A stretch of DNA of 64,000 nucleotides, from the NCBI GenBank assembly GCA_023251455.1, contig JAHEYT010000035.1, positions 1 to 64,000 on the forward strand, given 5' to 3'. A program made the position numbers and the translations under genes. Position 1 is the stretch's first letter; the number at the start of each line of letters is the position of its first letter. The stretch is from Bacteroidota bacterium. Lineage in GTDB: Bacteria; Bacteroidota; Bacteroidia; Bacteroidales; Prolixibacteraceae. Under the pieces are notes generated by a model. The model saw only the letters and a list, made by a program, of their open reading frames with translations. It was not told the DNA's origin and did not search any database. Below, piece after piece: positions 8,338-17,555 of this stretch.

Positions 8338-8876
8338 CAGACGAGCGATAAAAGACTGCTCAGAACGAATGGAGAAGGTAATAGATTTTTAACCGAATTT
8401 AAAACCTTATCACCCGGATCTTCGGATCTGCTTTCGGAAAGAGCTGAAGTTGAACCAGAAAGCTTGCTTTCAAAGTTCATCAACAAACGATTTTCCGTCA
8501 AAAGTTCATTGTAAAGTTGATTCAGGAAGGTGTAAGATTTGAAAGGACTTCGGTTCTGGATAATTGGCCGAAGTGGAAGACTGTCCTCGGACTATCGGAA
8601 ACTTTTCATCGAGAGGCTAATCGAAAGATCGGTTCTCAGATGGCTAACCTGAAGCTTCGTCCGTGAAGATCAATTCGAAAGAAAAGGTCGAACGGACAAC
8701 CGGACGATCTTGCTGTAACAGGCGAAATCAGATGGTTCAAGGCTGGACGAAAAAGCTGAAAAGCCGAATCAAACAGCCAGTCGTAATAACCGTAATCTGG
8801 CACTAAGGAGAACCCTCGGGCGATCTAAAAGTGAATGGGAACCATCCTTAACGGATTGTTCCCATTCGTGTTTTTT
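8338..8876 (+). ncRNA. Large structured non-coding RNA candidate (about 540 nt)
   Basis: No frame longer than about 60 codons exists on either strand. The tract is bounded by a promoter (8300-8331) and a strong terminator (8833-8876). Many short helices can be drawn: GATC-TTCG-GATC at 8417-8428, GTTGAAC (8449-8455) with 8475-8484, GAAAG-CTTG-CTTTC at 8458-8471, ACTTCGG (8547-8553) with CCGAAGT (8568-8574), and a hairpin at 8611-8637 closed by a GAAA tetraloop. GTCCGT (8659-8664) pairs with ACGGAC (8692-8697), and TTCGA/TCGAA nests inside it. AAGATC (8666-8671) can pair with GATCTT (8706-8711) to make a pseudoknot. It lacks the hallmarks I know for tmRNA, RNase P RNA, group II introns and 6S RNA. 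The RNA nature is inferred and the function is unknown. Confidence 0.55.
8833..8876 (+). terminator. Strong intrinsic terminator of the ncRNA candidate
   Basis: GAATGGGAAC (8833-8842) pairs with GTTCCCATTC (8858-8867), and ATCC (8844-8847) with GGAT (8853-8856). This gives about 14 base pairs with one mismatch around the loop TTAAC. Six T residues follow at 8871-8876. It lies just before the 3' end of the convergent histidine-kinase gene. Confidence 0.85.
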
Positions 8877-8890
8877 ACCATTTGATAACT

Positions 8891-11800
8891 TTAATTCATT
8901 TCAAAATCTTCGGGCAGCGCGAAATAAAAGGTCGATCCTATATTTGGCTCAGATTCAAGCCAAATTCGTCCGCCAAGTAATTCGGCCAGATTTTTGGTGA
9001 TTGCAAGACCCAATCCATTACCACCATATTTCCTGGTTTGCGATGCTTCAACTTGTCTGAAACGGTCGAAAATTTTGTCGTGGTAATCCTTCGGAATTCC
9101 TATTCCAGTGTCTTTCACATAGAATTGAATGTTGTTCGAAATAACATCTACTCCAATTTCAATGTATCCTGAATCGGTAAACTTTAGTGCATTACCTACG
9201 AAATTGATCAAGACCTGTTTAATTCTTGACTCATCACTCATAATGATTAATTCCCGGGTGTCCATCCGAGGTTTTATAATTAATTGGATTCCTTTTGTAT
9301 TTGCTCTGAATGAATATTCTTTTTGTATTTCAGAGATAAGGTCATAAGCTGAGAACACATTTTTTATCAATGTAATCTGTCCTGCTTCTATTTTTGAAAT
9401 ATCAAGAATGTCGTTGATAATTGTCAGCAGATTGTTGCCGCTTGAGTTAATCAGATTGGCAAAATCTCTTCTTGATTCAGTATTCAGGTCAGGAGCCGTG
9501 AGCAGATCGGAAAAGCCAAGAATGCTGTTTAATGGAGTGCGTATCTCGTGTGACATATTTGCAAGAAAGGCTGATTTTAAGCGGTCGCTTTCTTCTGCTT
9601 TTTCTTTTGCAGCGATCAGATCTTTCTCCATTTTTTTACGTTCACTAATATTTTCACTCAGAACAACAAAGTTGGTTATTTTGCTTTCCTGATTTTTGAT
9701 TGGAGAAATTTGAACTGATTCCCAATATATTTCATTGTTTCTTGTTCGGTTTTGGTGTTCTCCCTTCCATGTATTTCCTGCAAGTAGGTTATTCCAGATT
9801 TCATTATAAACATCATCGGAAGTGTGTCCTGGTTTTAAAATACGAAGCACCTTTCCAATTAATCGTTGATTTGGATATTCTGAAACCTCTAGAAATTTTT
9901 TATTTACATATTCTATAACTCCCTGAGTATCGGTGATTACAACAGAGGCTGGATTTTGCTCGATAGCAACCGAAAGTTTGAGAATTTCCAGATCTGTTTT
10001 CTTCCGGTTTGTAATATCTTCTTTAATTGCCATATAATTGACAATCGTTCCTTCTTCGTCACGGATTGGCGATATGACTGCGGTTTCCCAATACAGTTCA
10101 CCATTCTTTTTTCTGTTTTGAATCTCTGTATGGTATTCGTTGCCCGAAGTAATTGTATCCCAAAGTCTTTCATATTCACTTTCAGAAGTATATCCGGATT
10201 GTAAAATTTTAGGGTTTTTCTTCTTTGCTTCATCGAATGTGTAACCGGTAATTTCAGTAAATTTTGAATTTACATATTCAATGTTTCCTGAGGTATCGGT
10301 AATAATTATACTCGCCGGACTTTGTTCAATCCCTTTCGATAGCTGAATAATTTTCTGTTCGCTTTGTTTTTGAATGGTAATGTCGTGCCCAACACCAACT
10401 AACCCGATTATTTCTCCTGAATCGTTGGTTAATGGCATTTTGCTGGTTAAATAATATCTTTTTGTGCCTTTCCGATCAGTAAAAAATTCGAGCTTATTTA
10501 AAATAGGTTGTGCTGTTTTTATAACATGCATGTCGTCGTTGAATGTTTGAGAAGCATCGCCGGGATAGGATGATTCTATGTCTGTTTTTCCAAAAATGCT
10601 GCTTTCGCTGGTCGATCCCAACACCTCCAGATCAGCTTTATTTGAGATTAACTTTCGGCCAAGAGTATCTTTTACATAAATCGGATCCGGTATGTTATCG
10701 ATTAATGTTCGTAAAAGAATACGTTCATCAGCAATTGCCTTTTGAGATTTTCGTCGTTCGGTTATATCGGATAAAACACAATGAGTTTGTTTAAATTGAC
10801 CTTCATTTGTATGTCCAATGCGACCTTCAAGTTGAATCAAGATTGTTGATCCATCTTTTCTAACCATTTCTAATTCAGACTGAACTTTTCCGGTTGATTT
10901 AAAAGCCACGAATCGTTTTTGCACTGGTTCAATATATTCAGGAGCTAGAAAATTACTAAAACGGCATCCAATTACCTCGTTTTTTCGATAGCCCATCATT
11001 TCGAGCCATGTTTCATTAACATCGATCAAATTCCCGGTTTCATCAAGCGACTGGTATCCAACTGGTGCCTTTTCATATAACATTTTAAATCGCTCTTCAC
11101 TTTCCTTGAGAGCTTCTTCGGCCATCTTACGTTCGGTAATATCCCGCATAATTCCTTCATGAAAAAGAACTTCTCCATCGGCATCCAAAGAATACCATCC
11201 ATGATCTTCGACCCAAATACCCGATCCGTCTTTCTTTTTTAACCTGAAGATTCCCATTTCCTCGAACTTCTCCTGCAAAACAAGACTTTCACGATCTTCT
11301 GGCTGAAAATACAATTGCGATTTTATGTCGATCGCTAATAATTCTTCTTTCGAATCATACCCAAGCATTTTGACCATCGCCTCGTTTACTTCAACAAATT
11401 GCCCCTGGTGTGTGCTCTTATAAACTCCATCAGGTAAACGCTCAACCAAATTTTTGTATACTTTTTCACTTTCCAGTAAATCAGCTTCAGCCTTCTCCAG
11501 TGCACTTAAGTCAGCTACTTTAATCGTTTTTTCTCCCTGGATTGATTCCAAGTTAGTCGTTTCAGGTAAATGAGTGCGATTTGGTTTTAACAAGTTTCTT
11601 AATTGGAGGTTAAAACTTAATTCGTTTACCGGATATTGGAAAAAAGCATCAGCTGCTGACTCAATAATCGCATTGGTCAAATACTGCTGAGCCGATTGAG
11701 TACCATAAAGAATAACTGGTATTTGATGGCAAAATTGATTGATTTTTAGAGTTCTGCAGATCTCAGCGCCATTCTGATAAGGTAATTCTATATTTATAAG

Positions 11801-11953
11801 GATGATATCGGGTCTCTCTGAAACAACTAACGGAAGCAAATCGTTTCCGGAAGTTGCATGTCGAATTTCAGAGTCCAATTCCAGTTTCAGGATCAACGAT
11901 TTTAATACCGAAACACTTTTCTCAGAATCATCCGCAATGATGAATTTACTCAT
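8891..11953 (-). CDS. Multi-PAS sensor histidine kinase with an N-terminal pseudo-receiver domain
   Basis: A 1020-residue protein. Residues 1-125 form a receiver-like domain (FIIADDSE, IILINIELP) with Asn54 where the phosphorylated Asp should be and Tyr107 in place of the conserved Lys before the cis-Pro. Five PAS domains follow, with starts recognisable as YKNLVERLPDGVY, FKMLYEKAPVGYQ, LRTLIDNIPDPIY, GIEQSPASIIITD and AIEQNPASVVITD, each separated by a short amphipathic PAC-type linker. HisKA has His802 in SHEIRTP. HATPase_c has the N box NALKF, DTGIGIP and GGNGLGLAI. No membrane segment is evident, so the protein is probably cytosolic. The start at 11953 (MSKFIIADDS) is chosen over 11983 because the receiver fold begins directly. 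No partner regulator gene is adjacent. It converges on the ncRNA candidate. Confidence 0.93.
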   Translation of the reverse strand: MSKFIIADDSEKSVSVLKSLILKLELDSEIRHATSGNDLLPLVVSERPDIILINIELPYQNGAEICRTLKINQFCHQIPVILYGTQSAQQYLTNAIIESAADAFFQYPVNELSFNLQLRNLLKPNRTHLPETTNLESIQGEKTIKVADLSALEKAEADLLESEKVYKNLVERLPDGVYKSTHQGQFVEVNEAMVKMLGYDSKEELLAIDIKSQLYFQPEDRESLVLQEKFEEMGIFRLKKKDGSGIWVEDHGWYSLDADGEVLFHEGIMRDITERKMAEEALKESEERFKMLYEKAPVGYQSLDETGNLIDVNETWLEMMGYRKNEVIGCRFSNFLAPEYIEPVQKRFVAFKSTGKVQSELEMVRKDGSTILIQLEGRIGHTNEGQFKQTHCVLSDITERRKSQKAIADERILLRTLIDNIPDPIYVKDTLGRKLISNKADLEVLGSTSESSIFGKTDIESSYPGDASQTFNDDMHVIKTAQPILNKLEFFTDRKGTKRYYLTSKMPLTNDSGEIIGLVGVGHDITIQKQSEQKIIQLSKGIEQSPASIIITDTSGNIEYVNSKFTEITGYTFDEAKKKNPKILQSGYTSESEYERLWDTITSGNEYHTEIQNRKKNGELYWETAVISPIRDEEGTIVNYMAIKEDITNRKKTDLEILKLSVAIEQNPASVVITDTQGVIEYVNKKFLEVSEYPNQRLIGKVLRILKPGHTSDDVYNEIWNNLLAGNTWKGEHQNRTRNNEIYWESVQISPIKNQESKITNFVVLSENISERKKMEKDLIAAKEKAEESDRLKSAFLANMSHEIRTPLNSILGFSDLLTAPDLNTESRRDFANLINSSGNNLLTIINDILDISKIEAGQITLIKNVFSAYDLISEIQKEYSFRANTKGIQLIIKPRMDTRELIIMSDESRIKQVLINFVGNALKFTDSGYIEIGVDVISNNIQFYVKDTGIGIPKDYHDKIFDRFRQVEASQTRKYGGNGLGLAITKNLAELLGGRIWLESEPNIGSTFYFALPEDFEMN

Positions 11954-12311
11954 ATTTAATTGGTTATCGAATATGAATGTCAATTGATTGGAATATATTT
12001 TTCGCTGATTATTTTGAGGTTAACCGGGGAATAATCTATTCAAAGCTTTATTAAACTATAATGAACTTAAAATCGACAAGATAAATAAATAAAACAATTA
12101 AAATTGAAATAGAATAGGTGATTTATAGAGATTTGATAAATTTTGATCAGAGGTTAAAAAACATAACTCCGTGTTGGATTTTCGGCTTTTAAGTCGGATG
12201 CCGATTCCTGAACATTGATTTTTTGTGGACTAATCAGTTTTAGAGTGGGTTTAGATTTAGTTTCAGATAAGCTAAAATATTCTTACTTTGTAAATTCTTA
12301 TTGCTTTATTG
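11954..12311. other. Divergent intergenic region before the ECF sigma gene
   Basis: About 358 AT-rich bases between the histidine kinase and the sigma-factor gene. Near the sigma gene, TTACTTTG at 12283-12290 resembles the -7 box and would start a transcript about 15-20 bases before the ATG. I see no strong -33 box, repeat or coding frame in the rest. Confidence 0.4.
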
Positions 12312-12851
12312 ATGACCGATTTCGATTTTTTGTTTAGTAAGTATCACAGGCGGCTGTTACTTTATACACTGAAATTTGTAGAAAGCGAAGGCGATGCGCT
12401 CGATATTGTGCAGAATGTTTTTGTAGCCATATGGGAGAACGGAAAATACAAGCAAAAGGAAGAAATAGTTCAGGCATATCTGTTCAATTCCATCAGAAAT
12501 GCTTGCCTGAATTACCTGAAACACCAAAAAATTGTACAGAAGTTCGAAAATGAAACTTCGATCCGACTGTTGGAAATGGAAGCTGTTCATTACCAGTCGG
12601 GCGAAAAATCACTCATCGAACGAGAAAATCTGAAGCAAATTAACGATGCTATCGATTCATTGCCTGATATTTACAAAGAAATTATTTTGCTTAGCCGGTT
12701 TGATGGACTCAAAAATAGTGAAATTGCCGATCAGCTGAATCTCCCGATTCGCACTGTTGAAACCCGGGTATTCAGAGCCCTTTCCGCATTGAAAGAAAAA
12801 ATATCACGAAAATCATTTTTTACTCTGCTGTTCTTTAGAGGTTTACAATAG
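12312..12851 (+). CDS. ECF RNA polymerase sigma factor (FecI-like)
   Basis: A 179-residue sigma-70 family factor. Region 2 is visible in FLFSKYHRRLLLYTLKFV and ALDIVQNVFVAIWENG. Region 4 has LPDIYKEIILLSRFDGLKNSEIADQL followed by the recognition-helix segment PIRTVETRVFRALSALKEK. The ATG at 12312 is preferred to an adjacent in-frame TTG at 12309. Downstream lie a FecR-like anti-sigma gene, a SusC gene with an STN domain and susD, all on the same strand. This is the arrangement in which substrate passage through SusC releases the sigma factor to transcribe the locus. Its target is therefore probably the pectin locus, by inference from position. Confidence 0.95.
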   Translation: MTDFDFLFSKYHRRLLLYTLKFVESEGDALDIVQNVFVAIWENGKYKQKEEIVQAYLFNSIRNACLNYLKHQKIVQKFENETSIRLLEMEAVHYQSGEKSLIERENLKQINDAIDSLPDIYKEIILLSRFDGLKNSEIADQLNLPIRTVETRVFRALSALKEKISRKSFFTLLFFRGLQ

Positions 12852-12948
12852 AATGTAACTAATTTGTGAAGAAAAGTTAATTTCTCTGACGTAGTGTGAC
12901 GCGTTCAGTTGTCTTGGTATTATCAAAAAGAAAAGAAACTACTGCTGA

Positions 12949-13944
12949 ATGAAAGATAAAGAATACACCGAAAATCTGATTGCTCGCTATTTGAATGGGA
13001 ATTGCACGAGGGAGGAACAAGAAGAATTAAAGGTATGGATTGACGAATCGACAGATAAAAAGAACGAATTTCTTTCGATAAAAGATATTTGGGATTCTCT
13101 GAACTCGCCCAAAGAACGAACTGCCGAACAACTGGCCCTTTTCTATAAAAATCAATATCAAAAAAGTAAGAAATCGAGAATTGTATTGATCCGATCTTTT
13201 TCGGCAATTGCAGCAATTTTAATAATAGGATTGATTTTTTCTGTTTTAGTTCCATTAAATACAGTTAAGCCAACTGAAAATCTCCAGGTTTTTTCAGTGC
13301 CGCTTGGATCGCGTTCAAAAGTAATTCTTGCCGACGGAACAGAGGTGAGTCTAAATTCAGGAAGTGAATTGAAATACTCCTCCGGATTTTCATCTGCAAA
13401 TAGAGTCGTAAGTCTCAGTGGAGAAGGCTTTTTTAATGTAAAATCCGATCCAGAACATCCGTTTACCGTTAAAACATCCGATTTCGATATTAAGGTTACG
13501 GGTACAAAATTTAATGTTTGTTCGTATCCCGATAACAAATTTTCGACTACGACATTGGCTGAAGGAAAAATTGGACTTCAAATGAGCGGAAGCTTAAAAG
13601 TATTGAATGTTGCACCCGGCGAAAAATTTCAAATCGATCGTGAGACGCAGAAATTTTCATTTTCTGATGCTGATCTTGAAAGTGAAATTGCATGGAAAGA
13701 TGGTGAATTTATATTCCGGAAAATACCATTTCCGGAGCTGGTTCAGCGGCTTGAACGTTGCTACGACGTAAAACTGAATTGTTCGGGGTCCGAACTTCAG
13801 AACTATTCTTTTACAGGCAGGTTTAAAAATCAGGAAACGATTTGGCAGGTATTGGATGCGTTGAAGCTTACATCGCCTATCGATTACCAGAAAACAACCT
13901 TTAGAGAATTTACAATAACTTATAAACCATTAAAAGATATGTAA
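12949..13944 (+). CDS. FecR family anti-sigma factor
   Basis: A 331-residue protein in three parts. A cytoplasmic N-terminal domain (YTENLIARYLNGNCTREEQEELKVW) binds and holds the sigma factor in this family. A single membrane segment follows near residues 77-100 (SAIAAILIIGLIFSVLV). The periplasmic part carries the FecR signature (VPLGSRSKVILADGTEVSLNSGSELKY, then LSGEGFFNVKSDPEHPFTVKT) and a C-terminal STN-like segment (FRKIPFPELVQRLERCYDVKLNC). It starts 97 bases after the sigma gene and 87 bases before susC. It should relay the signal from the SusC STN domain across the inner membrane. Confidence 0.95.
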   Translation: MKDKEYTENLIARYLNGNCTREEQEELKVWIDESTDKKNEFLSIKDIWDSLNSPKERTAEQLALFYKNQYQKSKKSRIVLIRSFSAIAAILIIGLIFSVLVPLNTVKPTENLQVFSVPLGSRSKVILADGTEVSLNSGSELKYSSGFSSANRVVSLSGEGFFNVKSDPEHPFTVKTSDFDIKVTGTKFNVCSYPDNKFSTTTLAEGKIGLQMSGSLKVLNVAPGEKFQIDRETQKFSFSDADLESEIAWKDGEFIFRKIPFPELVQRLERCYDVKLNCSGSELQNYSFTGRFKNQETIWQVLDALKLTSPIDYQKTTFREFTITYKPLKDM

Positions 13945-14031
13945 TTAACAAAGAAAGCGAATTGTCGCCACAACAATCCGCCTTCCAAAAAACAATCATT
14001 TTTACATTAATTGTCTAAACATTTCAAAACT

Positions 14032-17000
14032 ATGAAAAAAAAATGGATTCACCCGAAGGGTAAGTCTTTTATCGACGTCCCTTTAATTGTACGTATTATG
14101 AAACTAGTAACGCTTTTTTTGTTTGTTGCAGTGATGCATGTTTCGGCAGCAAGCTATTCACAAACGACCAAACTCAAAATTGTTGGACAAAATCTGACAT
14201 TGGGCGAAATAATGGAACGGATTGAAAGTCAATCGGAGTTCTCATTTTTCTTTAATGCCAACCAGATTGATTTGACCAAACGAATCAATATTGATGCCGA
14301 GAACCAACAGATAAATAAAGTATTGGACGAGATTTTGGCTGGTACCGGATTAACCTACACGGTGAACAACAAGTTGATTGTGATTCACAAACAAGGTGAA
14401 GCTGACAATGTTTTTAGCAGCCAGCAAACCACCAAGATTTCAGGTAAAGTTGTTGATTCCGCAGGAGAAGCATTACCCGGAGTGTCAGTAGTAGTGAAAA
14501 AAACGACCAATGGAGTGATCACCGACATGGACGGACAATATAACCTGTCGAATGTTCCGGCCGGTTCAATCCTTTCTTTTTCGTTTGTTGGAATGAAGAC
14601 TCAGGAAATTGCTGTGGGCAATCAGTCCGTCATCAATGTTACTTTGGAAGAAGATGCTATTGGCATTGAAGAAGTAGTTGCTGTTGGATATGGAACTCAA
14701 AAGAAACGCGATGTAGTTGGAGCTTCTGCTTCATTCAAAGCCGATAAAATTGATGAACGTCCTTTGGTTCGCATTGACCAGGCTTTGGTTGGTCAAATGG
14801 CTGGGGTTCAGGTAAAACAAACTTCAGGAGCACTCGGTAAAGCATTCAGTGTTCAGGTTCGTGGTACGGGTTCTATCTCAGCCGGAAATGAACCATTGTA
14901 TGTAATCGATGGATTCCCTTTGGCTGCTGCGAATCCAAACAGCTCTGGAAACTACGCCAATGGTAACCCGCTCGATAATATTAACCCAAACGATATTGAA
15001 TCGATTCAGGTTTTGAAAGATGCTGCTTCGGCTGCAATTTACGGATCGCGTGCTGCAAATGGTGTGGTTTTGATCACAACCAAACACGGAAAAAGCGGCA
15101 AACCTCAAATTACACTCAACAGTTACGTTGGGTATAACGAAGCAAATCGCAAACTGGATATGTTAAACGCTGATGAATGGGTTGATCGTGCACAAGAAAT
15201 GATCAATGCACAATGGGTAGCTTCAGGAACTGGACGTTTGGCTTCGCAATCAACAGCAGAAAGACGCCAGATTTTAGGACTAGCCGGCAATGCTTATAAT
15301 ACCAATTACATGATCGACGATCGTTGGAATTTGCCAGGCCATCCAGGTTTGAATTACATCGATTGGCAAGATGAAGCTTTCCGTAAAGGTATTGTTCAAA
15401 ATTACCAGGTATCTGCCAATGGTGGAAACGATTTTGTAAAATACTATGTTTCGGTAAATACGGTTGGTCAGGAAGGTATGGTTATCGGAATGAACCACAA
15501 AAGCTATTCGGCCAGGGCAAACGTTGAAGTAAAGGCAAACGACAAATTGAAGTTCGGTATCAATCTCACCCCAACTTATTCGGAGACTAACGATCCGGGA
15601 GTTGAAGGAAAAGACAATATCCTGCACCAATTGGTCAGCTATTCGCCTGTTCAGGAAGATACCATGAAACTTTACCCGAATGCTTTTAACTACGGTCAAT
15701 ACAAATGGAGTACTTCGGCTAATAGTCCGATTGCAAAACTGGAAAACAAGATTGGATTAACTAAACGCTTTCGTACGTTGACTTCTATTTTTGGCGAATA
15801 CGAAATCATCAAAAATCTGTTCTTCAAATCTACCCTGAACTTCGACAATACCGACAATACAGCAAAAAGCTATGTGCCATACACCATTGCCAGTTCGCTT
15901 TCTGCACGTCTGTCCCAGTTAACAGTTCTTACTTCAGGATCGTTGAACAGCTACAAAAAACAAACTTTTGTGAATGAGAATACACTCTCGTACAGCAAAA
16001 CGCTGTTTGAAGACCACAACATTAACCTTTTGGCCGGAGCATCATACAACAGCGACAAACTGGAAGTTAGTACCATGAATTCGAATGGTGGGTTTAACAG
16101 TTATGTTATTACAACTCTGAATGCTGCAAACGGTATAACCGGTAACTCAACCGAAACTAAAAACGTATTGCTTTCTTATTTCGGGAGGGCGCAGTACAGC
16201 TACAAAGACAAATACCTGTTATCTGCCAGTATCCGTCGCGATGGTTCTTCAAGGTTCGGTGCAAACTCGAAATGGGGGGTATTCCCATCGGCGTCTGTCG
16301 GTTGGAGAATTTCGGAAGAAAATTTCATGAAAAGCATCAGGATAATTAATGACCTTAAATTGAGAGGAAGCTGGGGTAGATCTGGTAATTACAGTATTGG
16401 TGATTACAGCAGTATTCCTGTTTTGGCGAATTACAACTATACTTTTAACTCAGCTCAGGCAACAGGGCAGGCGCCGAGTGCTATAACCAATCCGGATATT
16501 ACCTGGGAAGAATCGGAAACTTATGATGTTGGATTCGATTTTGGATTGCTTGGTTCACGCATTACAGGTTCGTTCGACTACTACAATAAGCTGAATTATA
16601 ATCTTTTGCTGAATGTGCCGGTTCCTCAGAGTACTGGTTTCTCAACTTCACTGAACAATGTTGGAAAAGTTAGGAACCAGGGATGGGAAGTTGAACTTAC
16701 TTCCAGAAATATCACTGGTAAATTTCAGTGGATTACATCCGCCAATTTGAGCCACAACGCCAATAAAGTTGTTGAACTGGCTACAGGTCAAACTCAAATC
16801 CTGATTCCTTCGTTGTTTGATATCTCTCATTCAATCCTGAAAGTGGGAGAACAAATGAACAGTATTTATGTAGTGAAACAAATCGGAATTTTAACACAGG
16901 CTGATATCGACAATAAAGTGGCGCTTAATGGTACTGAAACTGTTGGTGATCCTAAATACTTTGATGCAAATAACGATGGAAAAATTGACGCTAACGACCG

Positions 17001-17535
17001 TGTTATCGTTGGACATCCAAATCCAACATACAACTGGGGTGTTACAAATACCTTCAGGTACAAAGGATTCGACTTATCTATTTTGGTTCAGGGTCAAAGT
17101 GGTGGATCGATATACTCATTGCTTGGTCGCGCTTTAGGCCGTACCGGTCAGGGAGTGGTCGACAATGCCCTTGGGTTTTATCGCGATCGCTGGCGTTCGG
17201 CCGAAGATCCGGGTGCAGGAAGAGTTAGTAAAGCCTATTCAACTTTTGGTCGTATCAAAAATACCGACTGGTTGTATTCATCCGACTACTGGCGTATTCG
17301 TAACATCACGCTTGGCTACGATTTAGGTCAGGTACTTCATACTAAATTTCTGAATGGTGCACGTGTTTATGTAACAGCCGAAAACTGGTTTGGAAAAGAT
17401 AAGTATTACGGAGGTTTTAATCCTGAAGCAACAAATACCGACTTGTCAGGAAACTCTTCATTCCCGGAAGCCGGAGATTACGGCGGTTTACCTCTGGCAA
17501 AATCCTTAATCCTCGGGCTTAATTTAACTTTCTAA
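14032..17535 (+). CDS. SusC/RagA family TonB-dependent transporter with STN signalling domain
   Basis: A 1167-residue outer-membrane transporter. A long N-terminal leader with signal peptide (hydrophobic core near residues 23-42, VTLFLFVAVMHVSA) precedes a secretin/TonB short N-terminal (STN) domain at about 45-120 (LKIVGQNLTLGEIMERIE). A carboxypeptidase-D-like regulatory domain (ISGKVVDSAGEALPGVSV) follows, then the TonB-box region EEVVAVGYGTQKKRDVVGA, the plug (VRGTGSISAGNEPLYVIDGFP) and a 22-strand barrel ending in LILGLNLTF. The STN domain marks it as a signalling transducer working with FecR and the ECF sigma. The ATG at 14032 is used instead of a TTG at 14011. It pairs with susD, which starts 20 bases later. 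Confidence 0.97.
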   Translation: MKKKWIHPKGKSFIDVPLIVRIMKLVTLFLFVAVMHVSAASYSQTTKLKIVGQNLTLGEIMERIESQSEFSFFFNANQIDLTKRINIDAENQQINKVLDEILAGTGLTYTVNNKLIVIHKQGEADNVFSSQQTTKISGKVVDSAGEALPGVSVVVKKTTNGVITDMDGQYNLSNVPAGSILSFSFVGMKTQEIAVGNQSVINVTLEEDAIGIEEVVAVGYGTQKKRDVVGASASFKADKIDERPLVRIDQALVGQMAGVQVKQTSGALGKAFSVQVRGTGSISAGNEPLYVIDGFPLAAANPNSSGNYANGNPLDNINPNDIESIQVLKDAASAAIYGSRAANGVVLITTKHGKSGKPQITLNSYVGYNEANRKLDMLNADEWVDRAQEMINAQWVASGTGRLASQSTAERRQILGLAGNAYNTNYMIDDRWNLPGHPGLNYIDWQDEAFRKGIVQNYQVSANGGNDFVKYYVSVNTVGQEGMVIGMNHKSYSARANVEVKANDKLKFGINLTPTYSETNDPGVEGKDNILHQLVSYSPVQEDTMKLYPNAFNYGQYKWSTSANSPIAKLENKIGLTKRFRTLTSIFGEYEIIKNLFFKSTLNFDNTDNTAKSYVPYTIASSLSARLSQLTVLTSGSLNSYKKQTFVNENTLSYSKTLFEDHNINLLAGASYNSDKLEVSTMNSNGGFNSYVITTLNAANGITGNSTETKNVLLSYFGRAQYSYKDKYLLSASIRRDGSSRFGANSKWGVFPSASVGWRISEENFMKSIRIINDLKLRGSWGRSGNYSIGDYSSIPVLANYNYTFNSAQATGQAPSAITNPDITWEESETYDVGFDFGLLGSRITGSFDYYNKLNYNLLLNVPVPQSTGFSTSLNNVGKVRNQGWEVELTSRNITGKFQWITSANLSHNANKVVELATGQTQILIPSLFDISHSILKVGEQMNSIYVVKQIGILTQADIDNKVALNGTETVGDPKYFDANNDGKIDANDRVIVGHPNPTYNWGVTNTFRYKGFDLSILVQGQSGGSIYSLLGRALGRTGQGVVDNALGFYRDRWRSAEDPGAGRVSKAYSTFGRIKNTDWLYSSDYWRIRNITLGYDLGQVLHTKFLNGARVYVTAENWFGKDKYYGGFNPEATNTDLSGNSSFPEAGDYGGLPLAKSLILGLNLTF

Positions 17536-17555
17536 CAGATTAAAATATACGAAAA

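Noticed and set aside
8338-8876. tmRNA, RNase P RNA or a group II intron
   Set aside because: No tag-peptide frame or tRNA-like ends for tmRNA, no GAGGAAAGTCCGGGC-type core for RNase P, and no domain V-like hairpin or intron-encoded protein.
9937-10233. Overlapping frame inside the histidine kinase gene
   Set aside because: It lies on the same strand in another frame within a well-conserved PAS region; its composition is that of a shadow frame.
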